From: an uncultured Rhodospirillales bacterium
Lineage (GTDB): Bacteria > Pseudomonadota > Alphaproteobacteria > Acetobacterales > Acetobacteraceae
Reading direction: 5' to 3'
Assembly: GCA_903928045.1 (NCBI GenBank)
Contig: CAIYPH010000323.1
Location: forward strand, 1 to 7,073
Length of the DNA: 7,073 nt
Under the pieces are notes generated by a model. It had not been told where the DNA came from and searched no databases. It worked only from the letters and a program-made list of their open reading frames with translations. Shown here piece by piece: positions 5,062-7,073 of this stretch (its first letter is position 1; every line of letters starts with the position of its first letter). A program made the translations under genes and the position numbers.

Positions 5062-6688
5062 AAGAAGCAGCGCTTGCTTCACGCGTCCCGAACTTGAACC
5101 CCACGTAATTCCGCGCCGCAACGTCGTTGCAGATTTCCCGGTAGCGCAGCATGCCGCCGGCATAGGGCATGAACACGCGCGGCTTACCCGGCACGTTGGC
5201 GCCAAGGTACCAGGAGTGACCGGCCATCGGCAGCAGCGTCGCATTGGCCGCATCGTTGACGTGGGCGACCCACTTCTCCGCCTCTTCGTCTGACGTCTCG
5301 ATGGTCGCGATGTTGTTGGCGCGCATATGGGCGATGCAGTCGGTGATCCATTCGACATGCTGCTCGATGCAGACCGGCATGTTGCAGAGCACCGAGGGGC
5401 TGCCCGGCCCGGTGACGGTGAAGAGGTTGGGGAAACCGGCGACCTGCAGGCCGAGATAGGTGCGCGGGCCGGCGGCCCAGGCGTCCTTCAGCTTGAGCCC
5501 GTCGCGGCCTGCGATATCCATGCGCATGAACGGCCCGGTCATCGCATCGAAGCCGGTTGCGAAGACGATGATATCGAGCGGGTATTCGGCGTCGCTGGTC
5601 TTCACCCCATTCGCGGTGATGCACTCAATTGGCGTGGCACGCAGGTCCACGAGATGCACGTTGGGGCGGTTGAAGGCCTCGAAATTGAAGCTGTCGATCG
5701 GCGGGCGTTTGGCGGCGTAGGGGTGGTCGATATCGGCGAGGATCGCCGCCGTCGCCGGGTCCTGAACGATGCTGCGGATTTTTCCCTTGAGGAACGCGGC
5801 CGCCGTGTCATTGGCCGCCTTGTCGACCAGCAGGTCCTGGAAGGTGGCGCGGAACTGCAAGCCGCCTTTCTCCCAGGCTTTTTCGTAGAGCGCCTCACGC
5901 TCCTCCGCGCTGACATCCCATACCGAGCGCTGGGAAATCTCGAAGGGGTGGCCGTTGGGCGTGCGGCGCGTGGTGTCGCGGATGTCGTCCGCGTGTTCCT
6001 TCACATAGCGCTTGAACTCCGGGCTCAGCTTCGCGTTGTGGGCCGGCACGCTGTAATTGGCGGTGCGCTGGAACACGGTGAGCTCGGCCGCCGTCTCGGC
6101 GATCACCGGCACGGCCTGGATACCCGTCGAGCCGGTGCCGATCTGGCCGACGCGCTTGCCGGTGAAATCCACCCCCTCATGCGGCCACTGGCCGGTGTGG
6201 TACCAATCGCCCTTGAAATCGGCGAGGCCGGGAATGTTCGGCACGTTGGCCGACGACAGGCAGCCGATCGCGGTGATCAGCCACGTGCAAGACATTTCCT
6301 CGCCGGCCGCGGTGGTGACGTGCCAGCGATTGGCGGCTTCGTTATAGCGCGCTGCGGTGACCCGGGTGTTGAATGCGATATCGCGGCGGAGGTCGAACCG
6401 GTCGGCGACGTGGTTGAGATAGCGCAGGATTTCCGGCTGCTGCGGGTAGCGCTCGGACCATTCCCACTCCTGCACCAGCTCCTTGGAGAAGTAATACTGA
6501 TAGGAGTGGCTCTCGGAATCGCAGCGCGCGCCCGGGTAGCGGTTCCAGTACCAGGTGCCGCCGACCCCGTTGCCGGCTTCGAGCACGCGGGTTTTCAGGC
6601 CAAGCCGGTCGCGCAGGCAAATGAGCTGATACATGCCGGCAAACCCGGCGCCGATGACGATGGCGTCAAACTCGGTGGTGGTCGTCAT
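5060..6688 (-). CDS. Type I Baeyer-Villiger monooxygenase (flavin-containing, cyclohexanone monooxygenase-like)
   Basis: FAD- and NADPH-dependent enzyme of 542 aa, the size of cyclohexanone monooxygenase, expected to insert oxygen beside a ketone carbonyl to give an ester or lactone. The FAD Rossmann motif GAGFAG is at residues 13-18. The second fingerprint, GGTWYWNRYPGARCD (43-57), carries the active-site Asp57. The Baeyer-Villiger signature FKGDWYHTGQWP (158-169) fits FxGxxxHxxxWP exactly. The NADPH-binding GTGSTG is at 184-189. Arg328 in AAKRPP matches the catalytic arginine of the family, and the ATGFD segment is at 377-381. The start at 6688 has GGAGAAG 9 nt upstream; the frame continues to 6862 only by reading through the hairpin-repeat region. 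It converges on the deacetylase gene. No regulator, dehydrogenase or esterase partner is adjacent, so the ketone substrate cannot be inferred. Proline codons favour CCG, unlike the genes further left, which may indicate a different history. Confidence 0.95.
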   Translation of the reverse strand: MTTTTEFDAIVIGAGFAGMYQLICLRDRLGLKTRVLEAGNGVGGTWYWNRYPGARCDSESHSYQYYFSKELVQEWEWSERYPQQPEILRYLNHVADRFDLRRDIAFNTRVTAARYNEAANRWHVTTAAGEEMSCTWLITAIGCLSSANVPNIPGLADFKGDWYHTGQWPHEGVDFTGKRVGQIGTGSTGIQAVPVIAETAAELTVFQRTANYSVPAHNAKLSPEFKRYVKEHADDIRDTTRRTPNGHPFEISQRSVWDVSAEEREALYEKAWEKGGLQFRATFQDLLVDKAANDTAAAFLKGKIRSIVQDPATAAILADIDHPYAAKRPPIDSFNFEAFNRPNVHLVDLRATPIECITANGVKTSDAEYPLDIIVFATGFDAMTGPFMRMDIAGRDGLKLKDAWAAGPRTYLGLQVAGFPNLFTVTGPGSPSVLCNMPVCIEQHVEWITDCIAHMRANNIATIETSDEEAEKWVAHVNDAANATLLPMAGHSWYLGANVPGKPRVFMPYAGGMLRYREICNDVAARNYVGFKFGTREASAAS

Positions 6689-6758
6689 GTCGAACGTCTT
6701 CTCCGTGGGGGCCTTGTGGTCAAACTGCGTCGACAAGCATGCCAGAAGTGGAAGGCGT

Positions 6759-6803
6759 GGAAAGAGTGTTCTTTTTGTGAACAAAAAGAACCAAAAAAAC
6801 TTT
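6759..6803 (-). repeat. A/T-rich hairpin repeat, copy B (inverted orientation)
   Basis: A perfect 11-bp inverted repeat, GTTCTTTTTGT (6768-6778) and ACAAAAAGAAC (6781-6791) around GA. Read on the minus strand it starts with AAAG plus seven T and ends with ACTCTTTCC, aligning with copies A and C. Relative to those copies, a C-G stem pair has become G-C, a compensatory change, and the outermost pair is lost while the inner stem gains a pair. It lies about 70 bp upstream of the monooxygenase start and faces away from copy C. Confidence 0.75.
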
Positions 6804-6868
6804 CTGTTCCATCCATGCCGTTGGCGTACGCCCCGCGGATAGGTGGGAGTGGTATTCACCAAAGGAAT

Positions 6869-6912
6869 AAAGGTTTTTTGCTTCTTTTTTTCAAAAAAGA
6901 AGCGCCTCCTTC
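6869..6912 (+). repeat. A/T-rich hairpin repeat, copy C (likely 3' end of the right-edge gene)
   Basis: The stem arms GCTTCTTTTTT (6880-6890) and AAAAAAGAAGC (6893-6903) are identical to copy A, with TC between. The 5' flank is AAAGG plus six T and the 3' flank is GCCTCCTTC; in the aligned span only an extra G, one loop base and one flank base differ from copy A. The last two bases overlap the stop codon of the leftward gene at 6911-6913, so this copy has the same position and orientation relative to a gene end as copy A. On the minus strand a G-C stem with a G-T wobble (6899-6908) is followed by six T, compatible with termination. Confidence 0.8.
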
Positions 6913-7073
6913 ACCCCATCAATGCTCGCAATCTCGCCGCAATCCCCGGCAGCGCCGCATCGAGCACGCGCCGGCCCGGCGCCACGCGATCGCGGATCGC
7001 CGCCATCGCATCGCCGGCGGCGGCGCGGGCGGCGGCCTCGTCAAAGGCGAGAATACGTTTGCCACGCATGACC
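6911..7073 (-). CDS. Partial CDS, C-terminal 53 codons; possibly amidohydrolase family
   Basis: A frame open to the right edge ends with TGA at 6911-6913. The visible protein starts VMRGKRILAFDEAAARAAAG, contains a DRVAPGRRVLDAALPG stretch and ends ARLRALMG. Codons are strongly G/C-ending like real genes here, and the stop is directly followed by a hairpin repeat, as for the hydratase at the left. The VMRGKRILAFDEAAA segment is reminiscent of the C-terminal composite-domain strand (a V-x-G-R-x-V pattern followed by a DEAAL-like helix) of metal-dependent amidohydrolases such as chlorohydrolase/deaminase types, but no catalytic residue is in view. The family assignment is a weak inference; that this is the end of a coding gene is better supported. 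The 222-bp gap to the monooxygenase start holds two repeats and makes a shared operon doubtful. Confidence 0.5.
   Translation of the reverse strand, partial: VMRGKRILAFDEAAARAAAGDAMAAIRDRVAPGRRVLDAALPGIAARLRALMG

Noticed and set aside
6720..6750. Sigma-54-like promoter upstream of the monooxygenase
   Set aside because: The minus strand has TGGCAT, but the -12 GC element is not at the required spacing.
6689..6862. N-terminal extension of the monooxygenase to 600 residues
   Set aside because: The extra residues translate the hairpin repeat (Phe/Lys-rich), and 542 residues is already the normal family length.
1..7073. CRISPR array, defence island or prophage
   Set aside because: There is no regularly spaced direct repeat, nuclease, integrase, transposase or phage-like protein on either strand; the only repeats are three scattered hairpins.

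Overview
The window is GC-rich chromosomal DNA with strong G/C preference at third codon positions, carrying compactly packed metabolic genes on both strands. The family types and a short A/T-rich hairpin repeat (three copies) suggest an alphaproteobacterium, possibly Acetobacteraceae. That placement rests on overall impression and recalled resemblance of the repeat, not on a marker gene. I see no rRNA, tRNA, CRISPR array, transposase, phage gene or defence gene.

Layout. (1) At 46-2145, a crotonase-family hydratase (minus) and a class III CoA-transferase (plus) diverge from a 114-bp gap; they resemble the CaiD and CaiB halves of an acyl-CoA activation and hydration module. (2) The CoA-transferase stop abuts, tail to tail, the stop of a D-2-hydroxyacid dehydrogenase (2146-3114, minus). 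(3) That gene diverges, across 63 bp, from a PfkB-type phosphofructokinase (3178-4086, plus). The kinase Shine-Dalgarno lies inside a near-perfect hairpin. (4) A predicted exported divergent polysaccharide deacetylase (4182-5036, plus) follows. (5) A type I Baeyer-Villiger monooxygenase (5060-6688, minus) converges on it. (6) A 222-bp gap holds two inverted copies of the hairpin repeat. (7) The C-terminal 53 codons of another minus-strand gene run off the right edge. A third repeat copy sits at the left edge, just past the hydratase stop.

How the genes may work together. The hydratase and CoA-transferase plausibly act in sequence on one CoA-linked acid, since the transferase loads CoA onto a carboxylate and the hydratase adds or removes water across the double bond. 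The dehydrogenase could act on a related 2-hydroxy or 2-keto acid, but only proximity supports that. The kinase, deacetylase and monooxygenase have no evident shared pathway, and the region looks like a patchwork of independent units. I do not see a convincing undescribed multi-gene system. The most interesting signals are non-coding: the repeat family, whose stem differs between copies by a paired (compensatory) change, and the hairpin over the pfkB ribosome-binding site.
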